Assembly: GCA_037447335.1 (NCBI GenBank) | Contig: JBBIGV010000064.1 | Span: forward strand, 1-20,510 | Length of the DNA stretch: 20,510 nt | Reading direction: 5' to 3' | Source of the DNA: JBBIGV01 sp037447335 | GTDB lineage: Bacteria; Bacteroidota; Ignavibacteria; Ignavibacteriales; Ignavibacteriaceae | The notes under the pieces: model-generated | Databases searched by the model: none | Told to the model about the DNA's origin: nothing | Seen by the model: only the letters and a program-made list of their open reading frames with translations | Shown: in pieces, positions 7,495-15,691 of the stretch | How the letters are laid out: every line of letters begins with the position of its first letter | How positions within the stretch are numbered: position 1 is the first letter of the stretch | Program-made: the position numbers and the translations under genes

Positions 7495-8037
7495 ATGCTA
7501 TCTGCTATTACAATTGCATTGCTGGCGCCCGAAGGCGAAGGCGGTGGTGGTCTGCTGTCTGTAGATTTCGGATTGGCATTCTGGACAGTTCTGATATTTA
7601 CTTTGCTGCTTATAATTCTGAAAAAATTTGCCTGGAAGCCTATTCTTACCGCTCTGGATGAAAGGGAAAAAGCTATAAAGGAATCTTTGGAAAAGGCAGA
7701 AAAGGCTAAAGAAGAAGCACAAAAAATACTCGATCAAAATCAGGCTAATCTTGCAAAAGCGGAAGAAGAATCACGGAAGATCATCGAACAGAGCCGCACG
7801 TATGCACAGAAACTGAAGGATCAAATGATGCAGGATAGTAAAGAACAGGCTCAGAAAATGATTGAAAGTACTTCTCAGGAAATTGAGAGAATGAAGCAAT
7901 CTGCTTTTGATGAGCTTAAATCTCAGGTTGCTGAAATTGCAGTAGATGCAGCAGAAAAATTACTGCGGCAAAAGCTGGATAAGGAATCGAATAAAAAAAT
8001 AGTTGATAAATATCTTAAAGATATTACCAGGAATTAA
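7495..8037 (+). CDS. atpF: ATP synthase F0 subunit b
   Basis: A 180-residue peripheral-stalk subunit with one N-terminal membrane helix (about 26-44, L-A-F-W-T-V-L-I-F and following) and then a long charged alpha-helical coiled coil rich in K, E, A and Q to the end. The segment F-A-W-K-P-I at about 45-50, directly after the membrane helix, is the family's typical junction. A glycine-rich patch (E-G-E-G-G-G-G) lies before the helix. Only one b-type gene is present, so the stalk is probably a b homodimer. ATG 7495 has AAAAGGA eight bases upstream. The stop overlaps the atpH ATG by one base (TAATG), which suggests coupled translation. Confidence 0.95.
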   Translation: MLSAITIALLAPEGEGGGGLLSVDFGLAFWTVLIFTLLLIILKKFAWKPILTALDEREKAIKESLEKAEKAKEEAQKILDQNQANLAKAEEESRKIIEQSRTYAQKLKDQMMQDSKEQAQKMIESTSQEIERMKQSAFDELKSQVAEIAVDAAEKLLRQKLDKESNKKIVDKYLKDITRN

Positions 8038-8594
8038 TGATGAGAAGCTCTAAAGTTGCGATCAGATACGCCAACTCACTGCTTGAAACTGCTATTGAAA
8101 ATCAAAATTTGGATAGTGTTGCTGCAGATATGCAATTAGTTGCTTCAACCCTGGGTTCGAATCCGTTACTGGCAAAAGTTCTTATGAACCCCGTTATTAA
8201 GTCGGAGAAAAAAATCAGTATTCTTAAAGAAATTTTTGAATCGAGGATTGGTAAAGATTCGATGAACTTCCTTGTGTTTGTTGTAAATAAAAGCAGGGAA
8301 AATCTTCTCAGAGAAATTCTTTTAAAATTCCTTCGACTGAGAGATGATCATCTCGGTATTATAAAAGTTAATGTAACTACCGCATTCGAGTTTTCCGATG
8401 AACAGCAATCATTGCTTCGTGAAAAACTGGAAGCGGTTCTGAATAAAAAAATAGAATTTATTTTTAGTGTTAATCCGGAAATAATCGGCGGATTTGTTGC
8501 GCAGGTTGATGATGTGGTTTTCGATGCCTCATTAAAACATCAGCTTGAACTGATCAAAAAACAATTTTTATCGGGCAGTCCGTCTTTAAACTAA
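8037..8594 (+). CDS. atpH: ATP synthase F1 subunit delta
   Basis: A 185-residue subunit that joins the b stalk to the top of the alpha3beta3 head. The N-terminal six-helix domain (about 1-110, opening A-I-R-Y-A-N-S-L-L) is followed by the C-terminal domain, with the usual I-G-G-F-V-A-Q-V-D-D-V-V-F-D-A-S motif near residues 161-176. Length is normal for the family. Two adjacent ATG codons, 8037 and 8040, both fit; the first overlaps the atpF stop in TAATG. AGGA just upstream serves either start. Confidence 0.94.
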   Translation: MMRSSKVAIRYANSLLETAIENQNLDSVAADMQLVASTLGSNPLLAKVLMNPVIKSEKKISILKEIFESRIGKDSMNFLVFVVNKSRENLLREILLKFLRLRDDHLGIIKVNVTTAFEFSDEQQSLLREKLEAVLNKKIEFIFSVNPEIIGGFVAQVDDVVFDASLKHQLELIKKQFLSGSPSLN

Positions 8595-8622
8595 TAAATG
8601 GAAATTAATAAGGAAGAAAAAA

Positions 8623-10182
8623 ATGGCTGAAGTAAGACCAGATGAAATTTCTGCGATACTTAGAAAACAACTATCGGGTTTTGAAAGTGAAGTAGATATC
8701 TACGATGTCGGTAAGGTAATTCAGGTCGGTGATGGTATAGCAAGAGTATATGGTTTAACAAAGGTAATGGCAAGCGAGCTTGTTGAATTCCCGAACGATG
8801 TTTTTGGAATGGTGTTAAACCTTGAAGAAGACAGCGTCGGATGCGTTCTTTTTGGTGATTCAGCCCTCGTTAAGGAAGGTGATGAAGTAAAAAGAACTAA
8901 AAAAGTTGCTTCTATGCCTGTTGGCGAAGCTATGCTTGGCAGAGTAATTACCCCCCTCGGTTTACCAATTGATGGTAAAGGAGCTATCAATACTGATAAA
9001 TTTCTTCCCATTGAAAGAAAGGCTTTAGGTGTTATTCAACGGCAGCCGGTTAAAGAGCCGATTCAAACAGGTATTGTAGCTATTGATGCTATGATTCCCA
9101 TCGGTAGAGGACAGCGTGAGTTAATTATCGGTGACCGTCAAACAGGTAAAACAGCAGTCGCTGTTGATGCTATCATAAATCAGAAATATACCCATACCGA
9201 TGAAGCAAAAAATCTTGGCATTCAACCCGTTTATTGTATTTACGTTGCTGTTGGGCAGAAGAGTTCAACTATTGCACAGGTAGTTGCAAAACTTCAGGAG
9301 CATGGCGCCATGGACTATACAACAGTTGTAGCTGCGGCAGCTTCTGAACCGGCACCGCTTCAGTTTATCGCACCTTATTCAGGCGCTACTCTCGGAGAAT
9401 ATTTCAGGGATAATGGTATGCACGCCCTTGTAATATACGATGATCTTTCAAAGCAGGCTGCTGCTTACCGCGAGCTTTCATTATTGCTTAGAAGACCTCC
9501 CGGACGTGAAGCCTACCCGGGTGATGTTTTCTATCTTCACTCCAGACTACTTGAGCGAGCTTCAAAGTTAAGTGATGATCTTGGCGGCGGAAGTTTAACC
9601 GCACTTCCGATTATTGAAACCCAGCAGGGTGACGTTTCAGCCTACATTCCTACTAACGTAATTTCTATTACAGACGGTCAGATATATCTTGAGTCAAATC
9701 TGTTTAATGCGGGTGTAAGACCTGCTATCAACGTTGGTATTTCAGTATCACGTGTTGGCGGAAATGCTCAAATCAAAGCGATGAAGAAAGTTGCCGGTAC
9801 ACTTAAGCTGGATCTTGCTCAGTACAGAGAGCTGGAAGCGTTTGCAAAATTCGGTTCCGATCTTGATAAAACAACACGAAGAACTCTGGCTAAGGGTGCG
9901 AGGCTTGTTGAATTACTCAAACAGGGGCAGTATTCTCCGGTTCCGGTTGAGAGACAGGTTGTAAGCATTTATCTTGGCACAAACGATTTTCTTGAAAGCA
10001 TTCCTGTTCATGATATAAATAGATTTGAAAAAGAAGTGCTTGAATTTATTGAAGTAAAGTACAACCATATTTTCGAAAATATCAAAAAAGAAAAACAGCT
10101 AAGTGATAATATTATTTCAGATATGCAAAAAGCAGCAGAAGAGTTTATCTCTACATTCAAAAAGAGTGAGAAAGTTCTCTGA
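8623..10182 (+). CDS. atpA: ATP synthase F1 subunit alpha
   Basis: A 519-residue non-catalytic nucleotide-binding subunit of the F1 head. The N-terminal beta-barrel contains V-G-D-G-I-A-R-V-Y-G-L at about 35-45. The P loop is G170-D-R-Q-T-G-K-T177, with the Gln typical of alpha rather than beta. The arginine finger is R377 in S-V-S-R-V-G-G, matching the essential alpha arginine of other enzymes. A C-terminal helical domain completes the usual length. The ribosome binding site is AAGGAAG about nine bases before ATG 8623. Its catalytic partner beta (atpD) is not in the window. atpG starts six bases after the stop. Confidence 0.98.
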   Translation: MAEVRPDEISAILRKQLSGFESEVDIYDVGKVIQVGDGIARVYGLTKVMASELVEFPNDVFGMVLNLEEDSVGCVLFGDSALVKEGDEVKRTKKVASMPVGEAMLGRVITPLGLPIDGKGAINTDKFLPIERKALGVIQRQPVKEPIQTGIVAIDAMIPIGRGQRELIIGDRQTGKTAVAVDAIINQKYTHTDEAKNLGIQPVYCIYVAVGQKSSTIAQVVAKLQEHGAMDYTTVVAAAASEPAPLQFIAPYSGATLGEYFRDNGMHALVIYDDLSKQAAAYRELSLLLRRPPGREAYPGDVFYLHSRLLERASKLSDDLGGGSLTALPIIETQQGDVSAYIPTNVISITDGQIYLESNLFNAGVRPAINVGISVSRVGGNAQIKAMKKVAGTLKLDLAQYRELEAFAKFGSDLDKTTRRTLAKGARLVELLKQGQYSPVPVERQVVSIYLGTNDFLESIPVHDINRFEKEVLEFIEVKYNHIFENIKKEKQLSDNIISDMQKAAEEFISTFKKSEKVL

Positions 10183-10188
10183 TAAATT

Positions 10189-11067
10189 ATGGCAACACTA
10201 CGCGACATTAAATTAAGAATTAAGGGTGTAAAAAGTACCCAGCAGATCACTAAAGCAATGAAGATGGTTGCCGCGGCTAAGCTGAGACGGGCACAGGAGA
10301 GGGTAATGAATGCCAGACCTTATACTCGTGAAATAGGGAATTTAATTGCCCGGCTTGCGAGTGAGGATGATCTTGTGAACAATCCCTATATAGCTCCTCG
10401 TGATGTGAAAAGTGCAGCCCTTGTTATTGTTACAGCGGATCGGGGTTTGTGCGGTGCATTCAATTCTAATTTGATAAAAGAGTCGCAGCGCTACCTGAAT
10501 GAAGAATTGCTCAGCAAAAACATTACTCCACACCTGTATTGCATTGGAAAGAAAGGGCTTGATTTTTTCAGCCGGACACAGGCAGATTTTATCGGGAAGA
10601 AGCCGGGTATTTTTCAGGCGCTTAATCTTGAAGTTGCATTTCTCGTTGCACGTGATCTAATTGGCGGGTACCTGAATAATAAGTATGACAAAGTAACGAT
10701 CATCTACAATGAATTTAAATCCATCATTCAGCAAAAAATTGTTATTGAAGACTTCCTTCCGGTACCTGTTTTAGGCAATGAAGGCGATTCAAAACTAAAA
10801 GCTGCAAACTATATTTATGAACCAGAGCAGAAAATGATATTTAACTCACTTCTTCCAAAACATTTGAACGGACAAATCTGGAGAATATTGCTTGAGTCAA
10901 ATTCAGCAGAGCTTGCGGCAAGAATGACCGCTATGGATAATGCAACCACGAATGCAAAAGAATTAATCCGGACACTTCAGTTGAAGTTTAACAAAGAACG
11001 ACAGGCAGCTATCACAAAAGAGATTCTCGAAGTGGTTTCGGGTGCAAATGCACTTAAGGAAAGCTAA
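10189..11067 (+). CDS. atpG: ATP synthase F1 subunit gamma
   Basis: A 292-residue central-shaft subunit. The N-terminal helix includes I-K-G-V-K-S-T-Q-Q-I-T-K-A-M-K-M-V-A-A and the C-terminal helix ends with A-I-T-K-E-I-L-E-V-V-S-G-A-N-A-L, the two conserved segments that form the coiled-coil shaft inside the head. The Rossmann-like middle domain starts at A-L-V-I-V-T-A-D-R-G-L-C-G-A-F-N. It is the last ATP synthase gene here; normally atpD and atpC would follow, but ffh does, after 44 bases. No terminator is seen in that gap, so transcription may run on into ffh. Confidence 0.97.
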   Translation: MATLRDIKLRIKGVKSTQQITKAMKMVAAAKLRRAQERVMNARPYTREIGNLIARLASEDDLVNNPYIAPRDVKSAALVIVTADRGLCGAFNSNLIKESQRYLNEELLSKNITPHLYCIGKKGLDFFSRTQADFIGKKPGIFQALNLEVAFLVARDLIGGYLNNKYDKVTIIYNEFKSIIQQKIVIEDFLPVPVLGNEGDSKLKAANYIYEPEQKMIFNSLLPKHLNGQIWRILLESNSAELAARMTAMDNATTNAKELIRTLQLKFNKERQAAITKEILEVVSGANALKES

Positions 11068-11111
11068 AATCTGCATAATGATGTTGTTAAGGGTTAGAGA
11101 CGAGATGAGAT

Positions 11112-12434
11112 ATGTTTGAGGAACTTTCCAGAAAACTTGATTTAACACTGAAAAAAATCCGGGGACAGGGTAAACTTACCGAAAAAAACATCTCCGAATC
11201 ACTCAGAGAAATCAGAAGGGTTCTGCTTGACGCGGACGTAAACTACAAAGTTGCTAAAGTGTTTATTGAAAATGTAACTTCAAAGGCGCTTGGCAGGGAG
11301 GTTATAGCTTCAATTACACCAGGTGAACTTATAACTAAAATTATCTACGATGAACTCACTTCACTATTAGGCGGCAGTCAAACTGAATTGAGGATAAACC
11401 CGAGTGGTGTAACAACTATTATGATCGTAGGGTTACAGGGTTCAGGAAAAACAACCTTCAGCGCTAAGCTTGCTAAAAGATTATCATCTCAAAGAAGAAA
11501 GCCGATGCTTGCTGCTGCCGACATATACAGACCTGCTGCAATTGATCAATTAAAAAACCTTGGAAATAAAATCGGAATACCGGTTTTCTCTCTTGATGAA
11601 AAAGATGCTCGTAAAGTAGCCTCAGAATCAATATTGCATGCAAAATCGAATGGTTTCGATACAGTATTAATTGATACTGCCGGAAGACTTCATGTTGATG
11701 AAACGATGATGACGGAAGTTGAAGATATAAGAAATCTGATTCAGCCCACAGAAATTTTATTCGTGGTGGACTCAATGACCGGGCAGGATGCTGTAAATTC
11801 AGCCAAAGCCTTTAATGAACGTATAAATTTTGATGGCATCGTTCTCACAAAACTTGATGGAGACGCACGGGGAGGTGCTGCGCTGTCTATTAGGGCTGTG
11901 GTCGGAAAGCCAATCAAGTTTATCAGCAATGGTGAAAAAGTTGACGATCTCGACATTTTCTACCCCGAAAGGCTCGCATCCCGCATTTTGGGTAAGGGCG
12001 ATATCATCTCTTTGGTTGAAAAAGCGCAGGAAACCTTCGAAGAAGACGAGGCAGCCCGGATCGAAGAGAAATTACGTAAAAATAAATTTGATTTTGACGA
12101 TTTTCTTAAGCAAATTAAAACCATTAAGAAAATGGGTTCGTTATCGTCTCTCTTAAATATGATACCCGGACTCGGAGCCCAGCTAAAAAATGCTACTATA
12201 GATGACAAGGCGCTGATAAGGGTAGAGGCGATAATTAATTCAATGACGAAAGTTGAGCGTTCCTCCCCCAAAGTTCTCAACGGCAGCAGGCGCAAGAGAA
12301 TTGCACGGGGAAGCGGTACCTCAATACAGGATGTTAACCGGCTTGTTAAACAGTTTGATGAAATGCAAAGGATGATGAGCAGATTATCAAAAAAAGGCGT
12401 TGGTAACATCCCAAATAAATTTAAACTAAATTGA
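11112..12434 (+). CDS. ffh: Signal recognition particle protein Ffh (SRP54)
   Basis: A 440-residue GTPase that, with the SRP RNA, brings ribosomes making membrane proteins to the FtsY receptor. The N domain is residues 1-90. The G domain shows G1 G-L-Q-G-S-G-K-T-T at 107-115, D-T-A-G-R at 188-192, T-K-L-D-G at 246-250 and the insertion segment around A-D-I-Y-R-P-A-A at 136-143. The methionine-rich M domain from about 325 holds the RNA-binding R-R-K-R-I-A-R-G-S-G at 393-402. Length is usual for bacterial Ffh. No SRP RNA gene is visible nearby. It heads the ffh-rpsP-KH-rimM-trmD-rplS block found together in many bacteria. Confidence 0.97.
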   Translation: MFEELSRKLDLTLKKIRGQGKLTEKNISESLREIRRVLLDADVNYKVAKVFIENVTSKALGREVIASITPGELITKIIYDELTSLLGGSQTELRINPSGVTTIMIVGLQGSGKTTFSAKLAKRLSSQRRKPMLAAADIYRPAAIDQLKNLGNKIGIPVFSLDEKDARKVASESILHAKSNGFDTVLIDTAGRLHVDETMMTEVEDIRNLIQPTEILFVVDSMTGQDAVNSAKAFNERINFDGIVLTKLDGDARGGAALSIRAVVGKPIKFISNGEKVDDLDIFYPERLASRILGKGDIISLVEKAQETFEEDEAARIEEKLRKNKFDFDDFLKQIKTIKKMGSLSSLLNMIPGLGAQLKNATIDDKALIRVEAIINSMTKVERSSPKVLNGSRRKRIARGSGTSIQDVNRLVKQFDEMQRMMSRLSKKGVGNIPNKFKLN

Positions 12435-12465
12435 TAACGTATTATTATCAGGAGGATCAAAAAAC

Positions 12466-12933
12466 TTGGCAGTTAAATTAAGACTCAGAAGAATGGGTAA
12501 AAAGAAACAACCTATATATAAAGTTGTGGCGGCAGATGCACGATCACCCCGCGATGGCAGGTTCCTGGAAACAGTCGGATTATATAACCCGCTGACACAA
12601 CCACATACGATTGACCTTAAAGAGGAAAGAGTGATGTATTGGTTAAGTGCAGGTGCTCAACCAACAACAACCGTTAAAAATCTTCTGAGTCAGAAAGGGC
12701 TTCTCTTAAAGAGACATCTCGCTAAAAAAGGTTTACCGGAAGAAAAAATTCAGGCTGAGATGGATAACTGGATGAAAATGAAAGAAGCCTCAGCCCAAAA
12801 AACGAGTTTAAATAAAAAATCTAAAAAAGCTCAAGAGGAAAAAGCCAAAGAAGAGGAAGTAGTAAAAACTGAAGAAAGTACAGCAGAAGTAAAGGGTGCT
12901 GCTTCTGAAGAAAATACCGGGGAACAGGGATAA
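12466..12933 (+). CDS. rpsP: 30S ribosomal protein S16 with charged C-terminal extension
   Basis: The first 85 or so residues are a normal S16: A-V-K-L-R-L-R-R-M-G at the start, then P-I-Y-K-V-V-A-A-D-A-R-S-P-R-D-G-R and the middle V-G-L-Y-N-P. S16 binds 16S rRNA in the 30S body. The rest, to residue 155, is a Lys/Glu/Ala-rich low-complexity tail; many bacterial S16 proteins stop near 80-90 residues, but such tails occur in Bacteroidota relatives. The start is TTG 12466, with AGGAGG at 12450-12455 ten bases before it; no ATG lies before the conserved N terminus. The following gap of 79 bases contains no gene. Confidence 0.96.
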   Translation: MAVKLRLRRMGKKKQPIYKVVAADARSPRDGRFLETVGLYNPLTQPHTIDLKEERVMYWLSAGAQPTTTVKNLLSQKGLLLKRHLAKKGLPEEKIQAEMDNWMKMKEASAQKTSLNKKSKKAQEEKAKEEEVVKTEESTAEVKGAASEENTGEQG

Positions 12934-13012
12934 TTTAATCTTTATCCACATATCCGGTTTTCGACTGTGCCTAATTCCAAAAGCTCCCTGCTCAACATAG
13001 GAGGTTCTTTCT

Positions 13013-13246
13013 ATGAAAGAATTCGTCGAATATATAGCAAAACATCTTGTGGACCATCCGGAGAATGTTGTGGTTGAAGAAAAAACTCCGGAAGAAAACA
13101 AAATTGTTGTCTCCCTCAAAGTCCAATCGGAGGATATTGGTAAAGTGATTGGTAAACAAGGTAAAACTGCCCAGGCAATGCGAACTCTGCTTACTGCTAT
13201 CGCAGCCAAAGATGGTAAAAGAGCAATTTTGGAGATTCTCGATTAA
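13013..13246 (+). CDS. khpA: KH-domain RNA-binding protein (KhpA type)
   Basis: A 77-residue protein that is almost entirely one KH domain. The RNA-contacting loop is G-K-Q-G in V-I-G-K-Q-G-K-T-A-Q-A-M-R-T-L-L, after the strand K-I-V-V-S-L-K-V. It matches the small KhpA family (formerly YlqC), which binds many transcripts and in Firmicutes works with KhpB in cell elongation; here only the RNA-binding role can be claimed. The place between rpsP and rimM is the usual one for this gene. AGGAGGT at 12999-13005 is a strong ribosome binding site seven bases before ATG. Confidence 0.93.
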   Translation: MKEFVEYIAKHLVDHPENVVVEEKTPEENKIVVSLKVQSEDIGKVIGKQGKTAQAMRTLLTAIAAKDGKRAILEILD

Positions 13247-13271
13247 ATAACTTTTTGAATAATGTTTTTTT

Positions 13272-13799
13272 GTGAGCGATTTTATTCTTATCGCCAAAAT
13301 TATTGCAGTTTCCGGCGATAAAGGTTTTTTGAAAATTAAATCATTCTCGGATTTTCCTGAGAGATTCTTAAATCTTAAAAATGTGTACCTCGACTTTTTT
13401 GGTGAGAAAAAAAAATTATCTGTCGAGAGCGTTCAAATTAATAATAATGTATATTCATTAAAGTTCAAGAACTTCAATTCTTCCGAAGATGCAGCTGTCT
13501 TAGTCGGCAAAGAAATTTTTATTGAAGTTAGTGAATTGGCTGAACTGCCGGAGGATCATTATTATGTTCACGACATAATTGATAGTATTGTTTTTAGAAA
13601 TGGTATTGAGTTCGGAAAGGTTAAGGATTTTTTAATACTTCCGGCTAATAATGTGTATGTTATTGAAACCGGAGATGGAAAAGAAATTCTGGTACCGGCA
13701 GTTTCAGAATTTATCGAAGACTTTGATTCCGCTAAAAAAATTCTGACACTTAAACCGGGAACAGAGCTATACGAAGAAGATAAGCATGATGAGAATTGA
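13272..13799 (+). CDS. rimM: 16S rRNA processing protein RimM
   Basis: A 175-residue protein for maturation of the 30S head, where it binds S19. The N-terminal RimM barrel begins I-A-K-I-I-A-V-S-G-D-K-G-F-L-K-I-K, and the PRC-like C-terminal barrel contains Y-Y-V-H-D-I-I-D near 97-104 and the typical I-L-V-P-A-V-S-E-F-I at about 139-148. Length is normal. The start is GTG 13272, preceded by a T-run and no clear ribosome binding site, so the start is less certain than the gene. Its end overlaps trmD by up to 14 bases, pointing to coupled translation. Confidence 0.93.
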   Translation: MSDFILIAKIIAVSGDKGFLKIKSFSDFPERFLNLKNVYLDFFGEKKKLSVESVQINNNVYSLKFKNFNSSEDAAVLVGKEIFIEVSELAELPEDHYYVHDIIDSIVFRNGIEFGKVKDFLILPANNVYVIETGDGKEILVPAVSEFIEDFDSAKKILTLKPGTELYEEDKHDEN

Positions 13800-14481
13800 T
13801 GTAATTTCTGCAATCCCGGAGCTGCTTTCCAGCCCCATGCAGAACAGCATATTGAAAAGAGCACAATCAAAAAAACTGGCGGAAATTCATCTTCATAACC
13901 TGAGAGATTACGCCTTTAATAAACACAAACAGATTGACGATAAACCTTTCGGCGGAGGACCTGGCATGGTTCTTAAACCGGAACCGTTCTTTGAGTGTAT
14001 TGAAAAACTTCTGGCAGAACGAAAATATGACCACATAATTTTCACAACGCCGAAGGGAAGGATATTTAATCAGAAGATTGCGAACAGACTTTCGCTTTCT
14101 GACAATATTATGTTTGTTGCAGGGCATTACAAAGAAATTGATAATCGGGTCAGAGAAACTTTTGCAACAGATGAGATATCAATCGGCAATTATGTTTTAA
14201 CCGGAGGTGAACTTCCGGCACTCGTAATTATTGATGCTGTTGTAAGACTGATTCCGGGTGTTCTCAATGACAGCGAATCAGCACTTCAGGATTCTTTCCA
14301 GGATGGTGAAGTTATTGAAGCGCCAAGTTATACCCGACCGGCAGAATACAGAGGCTTAAAAGTGCCTGAAGTTCTGCTTTCAGGTAACGATAAAGAAATT
14401 AAAAAATGGAAAGAGGAACAATCTCTTTTATTTACGGAGAGATGGCAAAATTTTAATTATAACGGAGAAACAAATGATTAA
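13786..14481 (+). CDS. trmD: tRNA (guanine-37-N1)-methyltransferase
   Basis: A 231-residue SPOUT-class enzyme that methylates G37 of tRNAs using S-adenosylmethionine and prevents +1 frameshifting. The N terminus (M-R-I-D-V-I-S-A-I-P) is typical. The deep trefoil knot is marked by G-H-Y-K-E-I-D-N-R-V near 110-119 and by I-G-N-Y-V-L-T-G-G-E-L-P-A at about 132-144, which binds the cofactor; the C-terminal part has Y-T-R-P-A-E-Y-R-G-L. Starts at ATG 13786 or 13789 are both possible; the second gives the usual M-R-I-D. The stop overlaps the rplS start by eight bases. Confidence 0.97.
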   Translation: MMRIDVISAIPELLSSPMQNSILKRAQSKKLAEIHLHNLRDYAFNKHKQIDDKPFGGGPGMVLKPEPFFECIEKLLAERKYDHIIFTTPKGRIFNQKIANRLSLSDNIMFVAGHYKEIDNRVRETFATDEISIGNYVLTGGELPALVIIDAVVRLIPGVLNDSESALQDSFQDGEVIEAPSYTRPAEYRGLKVPEVLLSGNDKEIKKWKEEQSLLFTERWQNFNYNGETND

Positions 14482-14818
14482 TGTAAACAATATTATCCCC
14501 GAACAAACCCAGGTTGATTACCCCGCTTTTAATCCGGGCGATCAGGTTAAAGTATTTGTAAGGGTAATTGAAGGCGATAAGGAACGTCTTCAAACATTCG
14601 AAGGACATGTTATCAGCATAAGAGGCGCCGGCGCAGGCAAAACATTTACAGTTAGGAAAATTTCAAGCGGCGTTGGTGTAGAGAGAATATTCCCTTATTA
14701 CTCGCCTAAAATTGCAAAAATTGAGATTGTACGCGAAGGTAAAGTAAGGAGAGCCAAACTTTATTACCTTCGTAAGCTTTCAGGTAAAGCTGCAAGAATC
14801 AAGAGCAAGAAGGTTTAA
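14474..14818 (+). CDS. rplS: 50S ribosomal protein L19
   Basis: A 114-residue L19 with F-N-P-G-D-Q-V-K-V-F-V-R-V near the start, F-E-G-H-V-I at about 43-48, and the strongly conserved T-V-R-K-I-S-S-G-V-G-V-E-R-I-F-P at about 59-74, ending in a basic tail. It sits at the 30S-50S interface. ATG 14474 is inside the end of trmD, preceded by ACGGAGAAAC, which serves as ribosome binding site. It is the last gene of the translation block; a terminator follows after 18 bases. Confidence 0.98.
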   Translation: MINVNNIIPEQTQVDYPAFNPGDQVKVFVRVIEGDKERLQTFEGHVISIRGAGAGKTFTVRKISSGVGVERIFPYYSPKIAKIEIVREGKVRRAKLYYLRKLSGKAARIKSKKV

Positions 14819-14836
14819 CTTATACATGTTGCTGGT

Positions 14837-14869
14837 AAAGCCGCTTAAGTCAGCGGCTTTTTCTTTTCT
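14837..14869 (+). terminator. Intrinsic terminator after rplS
   Basis: AAAGCCGC at 14837-14844 pairs perfectly with GCGGCTTT at 14853-14860 around an eight-base loop, followed by TTCTTTTCT. This is a standard Rho-independent terminator and marks the end of the ATP synthase/translation run on the + strand. Confidence 0.88.
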
Positions 14870-14895
14870 GCAATCGGCTGAATTTAATTTTCGAC

Positions 14896-15654
14896 ATGCA
14901 ACTATACTTTCCTGATAATGTATTTACGAGGCTGCTGGCTCAGGCTATAAATGAAGGTCCGGGCTATAATGTTAAGTTTTATCCTGCATCTTTAATTACC
15001 GGGCAGCTTTCAGAAGCAGGCAGCGTTGGGTTAATACCCGCTACTGATTTGATCAAACATTCCGGACTGTATGTCTCATCAAAAATCGGTATATCATTCG
15101 AAGGCTCGCTTTGCAATTCTTACATCTATTACAGCAGCGATAAAGAAAATATTGATTCAATTCAACTCGCCGGCGATGTATCTTCAACCGAAACACTGCT
15201 TGCAAATATTCTTTTCAAAGAGCTTTATAACTCAAAAGTAAAGCTCAGTATTCTAACCAGTGACCGTCAACCTGATAATGAAAATATGGTTGTTGCCGGC
15301 GATCTTAATTTTAAGGATTCACTTTATATGAAAGGAATCAGCTTTGCTGAAGAAGTAATTGAAGTGCTCTCACTGCCTTTTGTTAATTATGTAATGGCAT
15401 CGCAGTATGAGGAATTGCTGGCACAGCTTAATAGGGAGCTTAAAGGAATTTCTGAAAAAATATATAGTATCACCGACAGGAATGATTTTCTTAACTACAT
15501 GAATGATGAAACCCGAAGGTATTTCCGCGAAAATCTTTCTTCATTTGTTGTGGAGTATGATAAACAGGATCTGGATGGTATAAATCAATTGCTGCAGCTT
15601 CCCTATTTGCACGGCTTAACAAAAGATATGATTGATATAAAATTTGTAGAATAA
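14896..15654 (+). CDS. MqnA/MqnD-like periplasmic-binding-fold protein
   Basis: A 252-residue soluble protein without a signal peptide. The middle resembles the menaquinone-pathway enzyme MqnA (chorismate dehydratase): a V-G-L-I-P-A-T-D-L segment at about 44-52, a strand-turn region I-G-I-S-F-E-G-S-L at 64-72, then D-V-S-S-T-E-T-L-L-A-N-I-L at 94-106, where MqnA has a serine/threonine-rich binding turn. The N terminus lacks the usual R-I-G-x-V-x-Y-L-N opening and is shorter, so it may be a divergent relative with another ligand. The cytoplasmic location is inferred from the missing signal. It starts only 26 bases after the rplS terminator, with no clear ribosome binding site, and converges on serA. 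The fold-family call is moderate; the enzyme activity is not established. Confidence 0.55.
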   Translation: MQLYFPDNVFTRLLAQAINEGPGYNVKFYPASLITGQLSEAGSVGLIPATDLIKHSGLYVSSKIGISFEGSLCNSYIYYSSDKENIDSIQLAGDVSSTETLLANILFKELYNSKVKLSILTSDRQPDNENMVVAGDLNFKDSLYMKGISFAEEVIEVLSLPFVNYVMASQYEELLAQLNRELKGISEKIYSITDRNDFLNYMNDETRRYFRENLSSFVVEYDKQDLDGINQLLQLPYLHGLTKDMIDIKFVE

Positions 15655-15684
15655 AAACGGGCTGATAATTTTCGTTACCAGCCC
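15652..15684 (-). terminator. Intrinsic terminator of the serA-like gene
   Basis: On the - strand, GGGCTGGTAA pairs with TTATCAGCCC (10 pairs, one G-U) around the loop CGAAAA, followed by GTTTTTA. It lies in the 37-base gap between two converging genes. On the + strand the hairpin has no T-run, so it acts mainly for the - strand. Confidence 0.85.
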
Positions 15685-15691
15685 CGATAGA

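Noticed and set aside
11960..12460. 166-codon open frame on the minus strand within ffh
   Set aside because: It lies wholly across the well-supported ffh gene, with Ser/Leu-rich content typical of a reverse-frame shadow.
12808..13297. Overlapping minus-strand open frames across rpsP and the KH gene
   Set aside because: They are reverse shadows of the A-rich coding of the S16 tail and the KH domain; the + strand genes are firmly identified.
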